Shown: positions 35,310 through 43,166 of the stretch, piece after piece
Numbering within the stretch: the stretch's first letter is position 1
How the letters are laid out: every line of letters starts with the position of its first letter
Assembly: GCA_028277945.1 (NCBI GenBank)
Contig: JANQFH010000056.1
Span: 281,093-345,092, forward strand
Length of the DNA: 64,000 nt
Direction: 5' to 3'
DNA from: Oligoflexia bacterium
GTDB taxonomy: Bacteria > Bdellovibrionota_G > JANQFH01
Translations under genes and position numbers: made by a program
Notes under the pieces: generated by a model
Database searches by the model: none
What the model saw: the letters and a program-made list of their open reading frames with translations, nothing else
What the model was told of the DNA's origin: nothing

Positions 35310-36863
35310 CTACTTCCTAGCCGGTGCTACCTTGCGCAGCAGCTCGTTATAGACCGAATTCATGGGATCGAGGTCAACACAGGCGTTGAGCAAGCGTTGT
35401 GCTTCCCTAAAACTATTGCGCATGATTGCCATCTGTGCCTGTTGATGTAAGATCTGCGCCGAACTCTTGAGCTGCACTTCATCCACGAGCTGGCGACGGT
35501 AAGACTGTCGCTGCAGGGGATTTTTAAGGTATTCGTGGCTCTTCTCCAGCTCGCTGATCATGCCCGCTACCTTGAGCCGGTAGCTTTCTGGCAGACCCTC
35601 GACAAGGAAAGTCTCCATAGCTGTTTTGCGTTTGACAAAAGCCTCTGGTAGCTGCTCAGGTGGATGTGACCAATGGATACCTAGCTGTTCGAACTTATTT
35701 TGCCGGCCGAATTCCTCAACCAACGCATCGATGCGGGGAAGTATGGATTCTACACTGGGGCCTGCCTGGTGCGCAGAAAACCGAACTCTACCACAACCCA
35801 TGAGCGCCAGCAGATAAATGTAACTGTCCAGTCTTTTAAACGGACTGCGAGGTAAGAGTTGTTTAACCGCAAGACTTCCTGGTGCAAGATCTTGCCAAAA
35901 CTTGAATTCCTGCTCTGAGAGAAATGGCGCCGGCTGCACACCTTGCGGAAAGAGATCGAGCTTGTCTTGTAGAAGATTCTGAACGGTCTCTGCCGCCAAC
36001 AACGCTATTTTGCTGTGCAGACCCCTGAAAATGAGATTGTCCACTTGAGTTAAGAGGTAACTGCCGGAATAGCTCTCAGGCGGTTGCGATTTAAAGATAT
36101 ACGCTCCTGCTGCCAGCTCTAAGACCTTGGCGTAGTGCTTGACCAGTCTTACCTGCACCAGCCTTTCTATCTGTTCAGCAGTAACAAAGCCCAGTTGTAG
36201 TAAGGCCTCGCGCAGCGTCACTTCATGTTTACTGGCATACTCTTTAGTTTGTAGCAGTTTGTTCTCTGATAGCAGTTTCTCCTTAGACAAAATCAAACCC
36301 ACATCCCGACTGTCCATGTACTTCGATGAATTGACGAGGCGGCCACGAAGAAAAGAGAGTTTAAACCGATCAGCGGGGCTGGTACCACGTACTGCTAAGA
36401 TACCGGTATCGCCACTGCTAGCAATCTGCTTTATAACTTCATAGAGCGATGACTCGTGCCACAGTCGTTCACCCTCTACAAACAGATTTTGCAGAAACAG
36501 CTCGTTCTTAAACGTTTGTGAGCGGGGGGCATTTTGCTCTGCCGTTGCCCGTGGTCCCTCCGCTACCTCTGGCGGCTGCAACAGAATCTGAACCTGCGCT
36601 CTCTGCTGCGGGGTCAGTGGTTCAAATTGGATGCCAACCCCAGTGGGATTCGTCCACACCACCCTCCCCTTAAGTTCAATGCTCTTTCCTAGCAACAACA
36701 GTCGCGCGGTGACCTCGGTCCAGAGTTCTGGACGATCCTCCAAAGAAACAAACAGGCCCCCAGCAAGGATGTTTTGTTTATACTCCTGCGCAAACCGTCC
36801 CACCGTGTCAAATGTAACTTCAATGGTATGGCCAAGCCTCTTTGCCTGAAGCGCTTCCGTCAT
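35310..36863 (-). CDS. PilZ-like plus DUF4388 protein
   Basis: 517 residues from ATG 36863 (GGAG nine bases upstream); an upstream extension to 37055 would cross two hairpins and is rejected. Residues 5-100 form a PilZ-like barrel: NILAGGLFVSLEDRPELWTEV, LKGRVVWTNPTGVGIQFEPL. The (D/N)xSxxG motif is degenerate (NILAGG), so c-di-GMP binding is doubtful. From about 140 a DUF4388 region is seen (LYEVIKQIASSGDTGILAVRG, DRFKLSFLRGRLVNSSKY). The C-terminal 150 residues are helical (EKSHEYLKNPLQRQSYRRQLV, then a TPR-like FREAQRLLNACVDLDPMNSVY). It resembles the J protein at 3221 in style, without the J domain. Confidence 0.78.
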   Translation of the reverse strand: MTEALQAKRLGHTIEVTFDTVGRFAQEYKQNILAGGLFVSLEDRPELWTEVTARLLLLGKSIELKGRVVWTNPTGVGIQFEPLTPQQRAQVQILLQPPEVAEGPRATAEQNAPRSQTFKNELFLQNLFVEGERLWHESSLYEVIKQIASSGDTGILAVRGTSPADRFKLSFLRGRLVNSSKYMDSRDVGLILSKEKLLSENKLLQTKEYASKHEVTLREALLQLGFVTAEQIERLVQVRLVKHYAKVLELAAGAYIFKSQPPESYSGSYLLTQVDNLIFRGLHSKIALLAAETVQNLLQDKLDLFPQGVQPAPFLSEQEFKFWQDLAPGSLAVKQLLPRSPFKRLDSYIYLLALMGCGRVRFSAHQAGPSVESILPRIDALVEEFGRQNKFEQLGIHWSHPPEQLPEAFVKRKTAMETFLVEGLPESYRLKVAGMISELEKSHEYLKNPLQRQSYRRQLVDEVQLKSSAQILHQQAQMAIMRNSFREAQRLLNACVDLDPMNSVYNELLRKVAPARK

Positions 36864-36933
36864 TCCCGCAACTCCACTGTATTTATATAATGTAGCAGAT
36901 TCCTTGCCAGTTCTCAGGTTTTGTGTAAGCATT

Positions 36934-36967
36934 GAAGAACCCCGGAGTGGGTCTCCGGGGATTCTTC
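36934..36967. repeat. palindrome, family 4 (copy A)
   Basis: GAAGAACCCCGGAG and CTCCGGGGATTCTTC form a stem with a TGGGT loop. The CCCCGGA/TCCGGGG core recurs 37 bases downstream with different arms. It lies between the divergent PilZ genes. Confidence 0.7.
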
Positions 36968-36991
36968 GAGGTAAGGTAAAGTCATTATGTA

Positions 36992-37034
36992 GGACTCGCT
37001 TGACCCCGGACTCACTCCGGGGATTGCGCGAGCC
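36992..37034. repeat. palindrome, family 4 (copy B)
   Basis: CCCCGGA-CTCAC-TCCGGGG is flanked by GGACTCGC on the left and GCGCGAGCC on the right, which extend the stem imperfectly. Core shared with 36934-36967, arms different. It ends 19 bases before the PilZ start at 37054. Confidence 0.65.
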
Positions 37035-37053
37035 GTGCCACTCAAAAGCGATC

Positions 37054-37398
37054 ATGGCAAGGCAAAAACAACGCCAGCACGATCGTGTTGACGTTGAAGT
37101 TGGAGCGACACTAGAAGATCTGGATCATATTCTCTCTGTTGCCGTGCTCAACATCAGCGAGGGGGGTGTTTTTGTGCGCTGCAAAAATCCGCCGGAGCGT
37201 TGGACGGATGTGAAACTTAGAATGAAGGTCCCCAATAGCAACCGAGAAATCTACGCCAAGGGAGTTGTTGTGTGGCGATTGACAGCGGCAGATATCAAGC
37301 CTGATTCTGAACTGTCTCCGGGGGCGGGCATTCAATTCACTGAAATCAACGAAAATGATCACCAGCTGCTCAAAAGGAGAATTCTAGGAACCGATTGA
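37054..37398 (+). CDS. single-domain PilZ protein
   Basis: 114 residues from ATG 37054. Upstream frame to 36904 runs through hairpins and is not used. The basic N-terminus RQKQRQHDRVDVEV supplies the RxxxR-type motif, and LNISEGGVFVRC gives (D/N)xSxxG, both expected for c-di-GMP binding. The barrel ends at GAGIQFTEINENDHQLL. It precedes a sigma-factor operon by 15 bases and may be cotranscribed with it. Role: probable c-di-GMP receptor, target unknown. Confidence 0.85.
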   Translation: MARQKQRQHDRVDVEVGATLEDLDHILSVAVLNISEGGVFVRCKNPPERWTDVKLRMKVPNSNREIYAKGVVVWRLTAADIKPDSELSPGAGIQFTEINENDHQLLKRRILGTD

Positions 37399-37413
37399 GC
37401 AAGTGATACTTAT

Positions 37414-37959
37414 GTGGTTATGGTTAAGCTTCGATCACGGTTGAAAAAGTCAACTGCACCCCTACCTCTATCAGCAAAGTTTGCAGAGCTGGTTGCACTC
37501 CATCAACGACAGGCTTTATCTATTGCCATGAACCATACCAACAACCTTGTTGATGCAAAAGCAATCGTCCTTAACGCCTATGCCCTGGCTTTCCGACGGC
37601 TAAGTCCCCATAGCACAGAGAGGGAGTTCGCCAGAGATTTTTATCCGATCCTCATCCGCTGCTGCCATCAGTATGGACAGGGCATCTGGTCTCGTATTGG
37701 CCGGCGAAAGCCTCCCCAGGAGGAGTGGGGCACGGTTGTCGACGAGAGCGGTTCGGATGAGGCCATAGATACGCTACTACAACAACGCATATTCAACGCT
37801 GTGAGAAAATTACCAAAGATCCAACGTAGTACTTTTGTTCTCAGGTTTTATGAAGACATGGCTATCAGCGATATATCTAAAATGCTTGACTTGCCTCAAA
37901 CCAAAACTAAGAAAAAACTCAGCCATGCACTAAGGAAACTCCGTGATGGTCGAGTGTGA
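37414..37959 (+). CDS. ECF-type RNA polymerase sigma factor
   Basis: 181 residues from GTG 37414 (ATG 37420 is equally possible). The region 4 helix-turn-helix is strong: FNAVRKLPKIQRSTFVLRFY, EDMAISDISKMLDLPQTKTKKKLSHALRKLRD. Region 2 is less clear (FAELVALHQRQALSIAMNHTNNLVDAKAIVLNAYALAFRRL), in the place expected for ECF factors. A hydrophobic/aromatic insert (FARDFYPILIRCCHQYGQGIW) lies between. It overlaps the anti-sigma gene by 14 bases, so stoichiometric production is likely. Confidence 0.85.
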   Translation: MVMVKLRSRLKKSTAPLPLSAKFAELVALHQRQALSIAMNHTNNLVDAKAIVLNAYALAFRRLSPHSTEREFARDFYPILIRCCHQYGQGIWSRIGRRKPPQEEWGTVVDESGSDEAIDTLLQQRIFNAVRKLPKIQRSTFVLRFYEDMAISDISKMLDLPQTKTKKKLSHALRKLRDGRV

Positions 37960-38470
37960 AGAAATCCAGCTGGCTATTGTCACGTTACCGCCTAATGAGT
38001 TTAAAGAGCGGCCGCAGTTTGCAAAACACGTAGGCAACTGCGAAGAGTGCGCTCGTTTTATCGAGGACATACGTGACATTCGCGATGCTGCGGCACCGGC
38101 GTGGTTTTTGGAACACCTGCCAAAGAACTTTTGGTCAGAATTTGCCGAAGAGATCAAGGCCCATGTATACCGCTTCAGCCGTAAAGACCTCTACAGGTAC
38201 CTACGACCACCTCTCTATATGGCAGCAGGAGCCCTGCTTACCATGCTGCTCTTCCTCTACCCACCACATTCTAAACAGGCACTGCTTAAGAGATTTCACT
38301 GGTCGGACCTCTTCAACACCATCCATACATTGACAGACTATGGCGAACAGAGTAGTGCACGCTATAATCTTGACCCACCTACAGCTGCAGATTTTTTAGT
38401 GACAACATACTCACAGGAGTTGCAGAGAGAAGGGCAACTCTTCCAGCTGCTAAGGAGATGGAAACCATGA
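37946..38470 (+). CDS. membrane-anchored anti-sigma factor (zinc-finger type)
   Basis: 174 residues from ATG 37946 (a GTG just upstream is in frame). The N-terminal HxxxCxxC zinc motif is H28-C32-C35 (HVGNCEEC), typical of ZAS anti-sigma factors. One membrane segment (about 91-105, YMAAGALLTMLLFLY) places the remaining 65 residues in the periplasm. It would hold the upstream sigma factor inactive at the inner membrane and release it on an envelope signal. It overlaps the next gene by four bases. Confidence 0.82.
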   Translation: MVECEEIQLAIVTLPPNEFKERPQFAKHVGNCEECARFIEDIRDIRDAAAPAWFLEHLPKNFWSEFAEEIKAHVYRFSRKDLYRYLRPPLYMAAGALLTMLLFLYPPHSKQALLKRFHWSDLFNTIHTLTDYGEQSSARYNLDPPTAADFLVTTYSQELQREGQLFQLLRRWKP

Positions 38471-38910
38471 GATTTCGCGAGAAGCTTAGACTTACTGGCG
38501 GTTTTAATCTGCTCGCTCTTTTGAGTGTTGCTTGGTGCCTTATAGGCCTGGGTGTTGCCAAAAACTCACCTCCGTGGTTGTCGGTAATGCAAGAGCTTGA
38601 TGTTAACGATGAGCAGCGCCAAAAATTAGAAAAGACCATTTATGAACATGAAAAACTCCTAATCGACATCACAGCAGATCTGCGCAAGAAAAAGCTGGAG
38701 ATGTATCGACTGTTACAATCAGACGCTCCGAACGAATTGGCTATCATGGAGTTGGCAGAGTCTATTGGCAAAACAGAGGTTAAAACCCATAAAGCAAAAT
38801 TGCATCTGCTCTTGCGGCTTAAAGAAATCCTCTCGAAGCAACAGTATGAAAAACTGAAACAACTCAAACAGATGTACGACGACAAAAGACCAGACGAGCT
38901 AGCAAAATAA
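38467..38910 (+). CDS. periplasmic Spy/CnrX-like sensor protein
   Basis: 147 residues from ATG 38467, with AGGAG nine bases upstream and an ATGA overlap with the anti-sigma gene. A signal/anchor segment (FNLLALLSVAWCLIGLGVA) is followed by an all-helical domain: LDVNDEQRQKLEKTIYEHEKLL, LRKKKLEMYRLL, LKEILSKQQYEKLKQLKQMY. The last phrase is an LTxxQ-like motif of Spy/CpxP/CnrX proteins, which sense metals or misfolded proteins. A sigma–anti-sigma–helical sensor set resembles the CnrH–CnrY–CnrX arrangement. Confidence 0.72.
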   Translation: MRFREKLRLTGGFNLLALLSVAWCLIGLGVAKNSPPWLSVMQELDVNDEQRQKLEKTIYEHEKLLIDITADLRKKKLEMYRLLQSDAPNELAIMELAESIGKTEVKTHKAKLHLLLRLKEILSKQQYEKLKQLKQMYDDKRPDELAK

Positions 38911-38923
38911 AAACGGTAGAGTT

Positions 38924-39877
38924 ATGCGTCTTGTATTACTTATGGTTGCGCTTGCCGCACTCTTCTACTTTTCTTATTACATTTCAATTTACTTTAAAGA
39001 GCAACAAGACGAGAGCAAACCAGCTTTGCAGGTAAGAGAGCTGGCCACTGCGCCTGTGGCAGAGACCAAAGGATCAACCACGGAGGTGCCGGTTACCACA
39101 CCGGCTCCTGCTCCGGAAGCCCAGCCAACGGCTGTAGACAACAACGTCATCGAGGCGCCACAAGACCCAACAGAGTCCATGCTCGCCGGCTTGCAGACAG
39201 ATGAAGGCCTGGCGCTAAGCAAAATTCTTCAGCATCTGGTCGATAAGCCTGAAGCTGCTAATCGTCAAGAGATCACCGATCGGCTTGAGAAACACTTTGC
39301 TGGACGTTTTCGTAGTGTGTTGGAAGCCTATACTAATGAAGCCAACCACTCCGTCGTGGAGATTGTCACGGTTTTAAAAATTGCCCTGCAGAGTGGTAGT
39401 GCGGAAGCCGTGGGGTTAGTCACTGCAAAGTTGCAGAGCACCGATGCTCAGATTCGCAGCAACACCCTCGCGGCGATCACCGAAGCGGATGCCGACTTGC
39501 TAACTGAGGAGGCTGCTGAAAGTCTCTTTTCGCAATTGCTGACATCCTCGCAGACAGCGGAGGAACCCGTTGTGTCATATATGCAGGCCATGGCTCCTCT
39601 CTTGTCGCGTTTGAGCGATGTTGAGAGACGGCTGTGGTTTTTACGCGGGTTGGAGAGTTTGGAGCAGAGTGAGTCTTATGAAACAGCGGTGGATTCAGAG
39701 ACATGGCTGCTCCTTACCAAAGCTGTGAAGGACAATGAACTCTACTCTAGCATCCTGCAAGAGGAGATTGCCACCCTAGAGGATCCACAGTTCAAATCGC
39801 TATTGGAAGGGATGCTGCAGCGGGAGTCACTAGAATCAGAGGCAGGCGATGAAGAGGAATCAGTTGAGCAACCTTAG
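38924..39877 (+). CDS. membrane-anchored helical-repeat protein
   Basis: 317 residues. One N-terminal membrane segment (LVLLMVALAALFYFSYYI) is followed by a Pro/Thr/Ala-rich linker (about 40-75), then a helical domain with repeats reminiscent of HEAT/ARM units (VVEIVTVLKIALQSGSAEAV, LVTAKLQSTDAQIRSNTLAAI). The C-terminus is acidic. It follows the sensor gene by 13 bases and probably belongs to the sigma-factor operon, with the domain in the periplasm. Function unknown. Its end overlaps the convergent propeller gene by 18 bases. Confidence 0.65.
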   Translation: MRLVLLMVALAALFYFSYYISIYFKEQQDESKPALQVRELATAPVAETKGSTTEVPVTTPAPAPEAQPTAVDNNVIEAPQDPTESMLAGLQTDEGLALSKILQHLVDKPEAANRQEITDRLEKHFAGRFRSVLEAYTNEANHSVVEIVTVLKIALQSGSAEAVGLVTAKLQSTDAQIRSNTLAAITEADADLLTEEAAESLFSQLLTSSQTAEEPVVSYMQAMAPLLSRLSDVERRLWFLRGLESLEQSESYETAVDSETWLLLTKAVKDNELYSSILQEEIATLEDPQFKSLLEGMLQRESLESEAGDEEESVEQP

Positions 39878-40492
39878 CTCACAGATCTGTCGCAGAGAGC
39901 TATCGACATACCAAACAGAATCACCCAAAAGTGCAACCCCGGTAGGTGTGCCCGGAAGCTCAAACGACTTGAGCTGCTTACCGGTTTCTGCGTCAACAAT
40001 GGCTAACCGTTTTGAGGCTGGCTCGGTAACGTAGAGTTTTCCCTGCTGACAAGCAACACCGCAAACATAGGCATCCACCTCGATGATCTGCTGCACTCGA
40101 CCATCATGGCAGTCGAGCGCATAGAGCTTGCCCTCTTCTGAGTCTGCTTGCCACAGTTGGCTGCCATCAAAACCAAGTCCTCCGGCAAACTTAATAGGTT
40201 CTGGTAGCGGCAGACGGCCAAGCATCTCACCACCCTTAGGGTCAAAACGGCAGAGAACCTTTGTACGCCGGTCTACCTGCCAAAGACAGTTGCCATCAAA
40301 GGTAAGACCTTCAGCTTCTCCCTCTACCTTAAAACCATGCAGTACTCGTCCAGTAATCCGATCGAGACACAAAATGCGGCCACCGTTGTCGTGATCCACA
40401 TGCCACAATGAGTCCGAGCGACTTGCCAAGTCGCCAGGAGTTTCGCCTGGAGTCGAAAAGGAGCGAATGATCTCAGCGCGTCCGCTCTCCAT
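39860..40492 (-). CDS. cytoplasmic beta-propeller (YncE/NHL-like) protein
   Basis: 210 residues without signal peptide. About five repeats of the form LWHVDHDNGGRILCLDRITGRVL, LWQVDRRTKVLCRFDPKGGEML, LWQADSEEGKLYALDCHDGRV, LYVTEPASKRLAIVDAETGKQL and VWYVDSSLRQICEL make blades of a small propeller (five to six blades). Such proteins bind ligands or partners; no catalytic residues are evident. It converges on the membrane protein gene with an 18-base overlap of 3' ends. Confidence 0.75.
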   Translation of the reverse strand: MESGRAEIIRSFSTPGETPGDLASRSDSLWHVDHDNGGRILCLDRITGRVLHGFKVEGEAEGLTFDGNCLWQVDRRTKVLCRFDPKGGEMLGRLPLPEPIKFAGGLGFDGSQLWQADSEEGKLYALDCHDGRVQQIIEVDAYVCGVACQQGKLYVTEPASKRLAIVDAETGKQLKSFELPGTPTGVALLGDSVWYVDSSLRQICELRLLN

Positions 40493-40575
40493 CTCACTTA
40501 TCTATCTAGCATACAAACTAGGCAATGCACAAATGGTGCTGTCATGGCGGCTACAGCAACTCAAGCGCTGATCTA

Positions 40576-41430
40576 TTATGGTGTGTTGTCAGCTAACACC
40601 TGGAGGCTGCAGTCAAGGGCTGCAGCGCTATGCGTAAGGCGGCCAATAGAGATACAGTCAACACCACTCTTGGCGTAGTCGATGATGTTATCAAGGTCTA
40701 TACCACCACTTGCCTCCAACACCGCCCTGCCTGCGCTCAAGTCTACGGCAGCGGCGACTTCCGCCGCAGTAAAGTTATCGAGCATGATGGTAGGAACCTG
40801 CATGTCTAGCAGGGTCTTGACCTCACCCAGGTTGGTGGCCTCGACCTCAAGCCGCAGTGTTGGTTGTTGCTGGCGCAGGCAATCCACCGCAGCCTCAATC
40901 GTGCCAGCAACGCGAATGTGGTTCTCTTTGATAAGTGCCATCCCTGCTAGGTTCATGCGGTGATTTTCACCACCGCCCATGCGCACGGCATACTTTTGTA
41001 GACGTCGCCATCCCGGTATGGTCTTGCGAGTATCCAGAATACGAACTCGATAATCTTTGACTGCGGCCACGAATTTGGCCGTAAGCGTGGCAACACCGGA
41101 GAGCTGCTGGAGAAAATTTAACGCGGGTCTCTCAGCCTGAAGGATGGCAGCTGCTCTGCCTTTAAGGGTAGCAACAATATCTCCGGGAAAAACCCGTTCA
41201 CCATCTTTTTTTTGTGGCAAAAATAGAGTATCGGCGTCGACAGCGCGAAAAACCCCTTCAGCTATAGAGAGACCACAGAGTACTCCTTGTTCTTTGCTGA
41301 CAATGCTGGCTTCAATCTGCAGGTTGTCAACAGACAAGGCCTGAGTGGTAAGATCCTTACCATCTTCACCAATGGCTAAATGGATAAGCGCGGCAACATC
41401 CGGGTCACTGGGCTTTGGAGACGAGATCAT
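40576..41430 (-). CDS. nadC: nicotinate-nucleotide pyrophosphorylase (quinolinate phosphoribosyltransferase)
   Basis: 284 residues from ATG 41430, one base after the tetR stop; a longer frame to 41505 overlaps tetR. Family motifs: LNFLQQLSGVATLTA, ILDTRKTIPGWRRLQKYAVRMGGGENHR, ALIKENHI, LEVEATNLGEV, IMLDNF and LEASGGI, SIGRLTHS. It converts quinolinate and PRPP to nicotinate mononucleotide in NAD synthesis. nadA and nadB are not in the window. Confidence 0.96.
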   Translation of the reverse strand: MISSPKPSDPDVAALIHLAIGEDGKDLTTQALSVDNLQIEASIVSKEQGVLCGLSIAEGVFRAVDADTLFLPQKKDGERVFPGDIVATLKGRAAAILQAERPALNFLQQLSGVATLTAKFVAAVKDYRVRILDTRKTIPGWRRLQKYAVRMGGGENHRMNLAGMALIKENHIRVAGTIEAAVDCLRQQQPTLRLEVEATNLGEVKTLLDMQVPTIMLDNFTAAEVAAAVDLSAGRAVLEASGGIDLDNIIDYAKSGVDCISIGRLTHSAAALDCSLQVLADNTP

Positions 41431-41431
41431 T

Positions 41432-42055
41432 TCATGGCTGTAGCAACTGAAAGAACCCAGCAAAGTTTGCATGGATGATTTGCACACCTTGACTACGATC
41501 GCCATTGCGAATGGCTGCCTTCGCCAACAACAGAGTCCCTAGCGATTGCGCTAAGGCAAGTTGCGAGAGCTGCTGAAAGTCTTGCCTCGCCTGGATCTCT
41601 CCGCTCTTGGCGGCGTCTTCCAATGCGGTCGTAATCAGTTGCTGGTAACGCGGGAAAAAATCGCTGAGGCGCCGACGGAACTCTTCGGAATAGCTGGAGA
41701 GCTCACTGATCAGGTTGCAGATAGGACAACCCTTATCGAGATTACCGCTACGGAACTCCTCAACAACAAAGTCTCGCCATTTTTGTAGACGTTGCAAACC
41801 AGAGTATTCAGATTTGAAAACAGAGTTCTGTAAAACCCGGTCTAACGTTGAGGTGTAATAGTCGATCAACGCCCGACCCAGCTCTTCCTTGTTTTTAAAA
41901 TGATAGTAGAAGGTCGCCTTGGCGATATTCACATCGCCGGCGATTTCATCCAAAGATGTGCGGAAAAAACCCTGCTCGTGGACTCTGCTTGCGGCGGCCT
42001 CAAGTAGCCGACTTCTCGTATCTAATTGCGTCTGTAGAGAGCTCTCTGTCTGCAT
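41432..42055 (-). CDS. TetR/AcrR-family transcriptional regulator
   Basis: 207 residues, GGAGG six bases before the ATG. The N-terminal HTH is FRTSLDEIAGDVNIAKATFYYHFKNKEEL (residues about 30-58). The C-terminal ligand domain contains CPICNLISELSS, as in the YcdC/TetR_C_16-type regulators. It is directly upstream of and cotranscribed with nadC; whether it controls NAD synthesis or only shares a promoter is not clear. The PilZ gene at 42164 is divergent and a second candidate target. Confidence 0.9.
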   Translation of the reverse strand: MQTESSLQTQLDTRSRLLEAAASRVHEQGFFRTSLDEIAGDVNIAKATFYYHFKNKEELGRALIDYYTSTLDRVLQNSVFKSEYSGLQRLQKWRDFVVEEFRSGNLDKGCPICNLISELSSYSEEFRRRLSDFFPRYQQLITTALEDAAKSGEIQARQDFQQLSQLALAQSLGTLLLAKAAIRNGDRSQGVQIIHANFAGFFQLLQP

Positions 42056-42146
42056 GCTCTGCCTCCACCACCCCCCCTAACAACTTGCCATCTCGCGGAT
42101 AGCACCAGTGGCGGCGCTTGTCAATCAGACAGCCAAGACAATCTGG

Positions 42147-42152
42147 TATAAT
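42147..42152 (+). promoter_or_regulatory. extended -10 promoter for PilZ membrane protein gene
   Basis: TGG followed by TATAAT at 42147-42152 matches an extended -10. The start codon at 42164 is only 11 bases beyond, so the transcript would have a leader of about five bases with AAGG partly in it. No good -35 at 17 bases is seen. Confidence 0.45.
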
Positions 42153-42163
42153 GATAATAAGGC

Positions 42164-43048
42164 ATGAGGAACCCATCGCACCATTCAGCCAAGAGGGTTA
42201 AGCCCTCTCCGAGGATACCCTTTCTCAACCAGGTATGGCTGAGGTCACCGGCGGCTGCCAGACCGATCCAGAGCAGCGCCGGAAACCTGAGCGAAACCGG
42301 TATTTTTGTACAGACCAGCGACCCTCCTGAAGTGGACAGCCTGCTAAAGCTGCAGTTTCAGATGACGCCGACGAGTCAAATTATTGAGGTCATGGCTAAG
42401 GTGGTCTGGATCAAGCCATTTGAGCCCATCAACGTTGATGGCCTGCTCCCTGGAGTTGGCCTCCACTTTGTCGAGCTTACTGAGTCTGACCGTACGGAAA
42501 TTCGTGACTTTATCCACAGCTACCTACAGCCGTTGACTGAGAGAGAAGACAACAAGGACGGGCCGCAAGAGTCGACACCGTCAACAGACGACGCTAAACA
42601 AACCTACCCGGTTGAACAGCCCATGGTGTTGCAAATCAAAGGAGAAGAAGAGCCCATTCTCGGCTACAGCCAAGCTATTGATAGCCATAAGCTCCACTTT
42701 GTCGCTGACTTTGTTCCTAAAAACAGCCTGTTCAAACGCATTAGTAACAGCAAGCTTCTCCATCGTCTCAAAGGCTATGCTGCCTTTCCCATACAGTTGG
42801 AAAAGGTGAGGAAAAATCAAGTTGAGTTGAGCTTTGTCGATCTGCGCAACGACCTGATGCAACCGCTACCAGAGACCCGTATAAAGTCTGCCAACCCCAG
42901 CACCGCAAAACCGAATGCGGATGCAAAAGAGACCACCACCAAACCGCAAAACCACACCAGCCTCGCAAGAGAGACAAAGTGGCTGGTAGCCCTCCTAGCG
43001 CTCACCTGCTTCCTACTCGGCCTCTGGCTCGGCAGCCTGCTCCTCTAG
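42164..43048 (+). CDS. PilZ-domain protein with C-terminal membrane anchor
   Basis: 294 residues. An N-terminal PilZ barrel has NLSETGIFVQT ((D/N)xSxxG motif) and VVWIKPFEPI…LPGVGLHFVEL; the RxxxR motif is not clean. A linker rich in Asp/Glu/Ser follows, then a second small domain (residues about 150-235), and a single hydrophobic segment at the very end (WLVALLALTCFLLGLWLGSLLL), so it is a tail-anchored type protein. It could link c-di-GMP to a membrane process. Divergent from tetR. Confidence 0.78.
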   Translation: MRNPSHHSAKRVKPSPRIPFLNQVWLRSPAAARPIQSSAGNLSETGIFVQTSDPPEVDSLLKLQFQMTPTSQIIEVMAKVVWIKPFEPINVDGLLPGVGLHFVELTESDRTEIRDFIHSYLQPLTEREDNKDGPQESTPSTDDAKQTYPVEQPMVLQIKGEEEPILGYSQAIDSHKLHFVADFVPKNSLFKRISNSKLLHRLKGYAAFPIQLEKVRKNQVELSFVDLRNDLMQPLPETRIKSANPSTAKPNADAKETTTKPQNHTSLARETKWLVALLALTCFLLGLWLGSLLL

Positions 43049-43166
43049 GTCGCGGGGTCGACTTAGAGAGTCTCGGCACATCCAAAAAAAATATAACAAA
43101 AACAGTAAGTTTTGTTTTGCTTGGGCAAACAGAACAATCGGCATATATTTTGCTGCGTTGTTACGT

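Noticed and set aside
36864..37055. N-terminal extensions of both divergent PilZ proteins
   Set aside because: Both would be read through the same two hairpins on opposite strands; internal ATGs fit the domain starts, with a GGAG before the minus-strand ATG at 36863.
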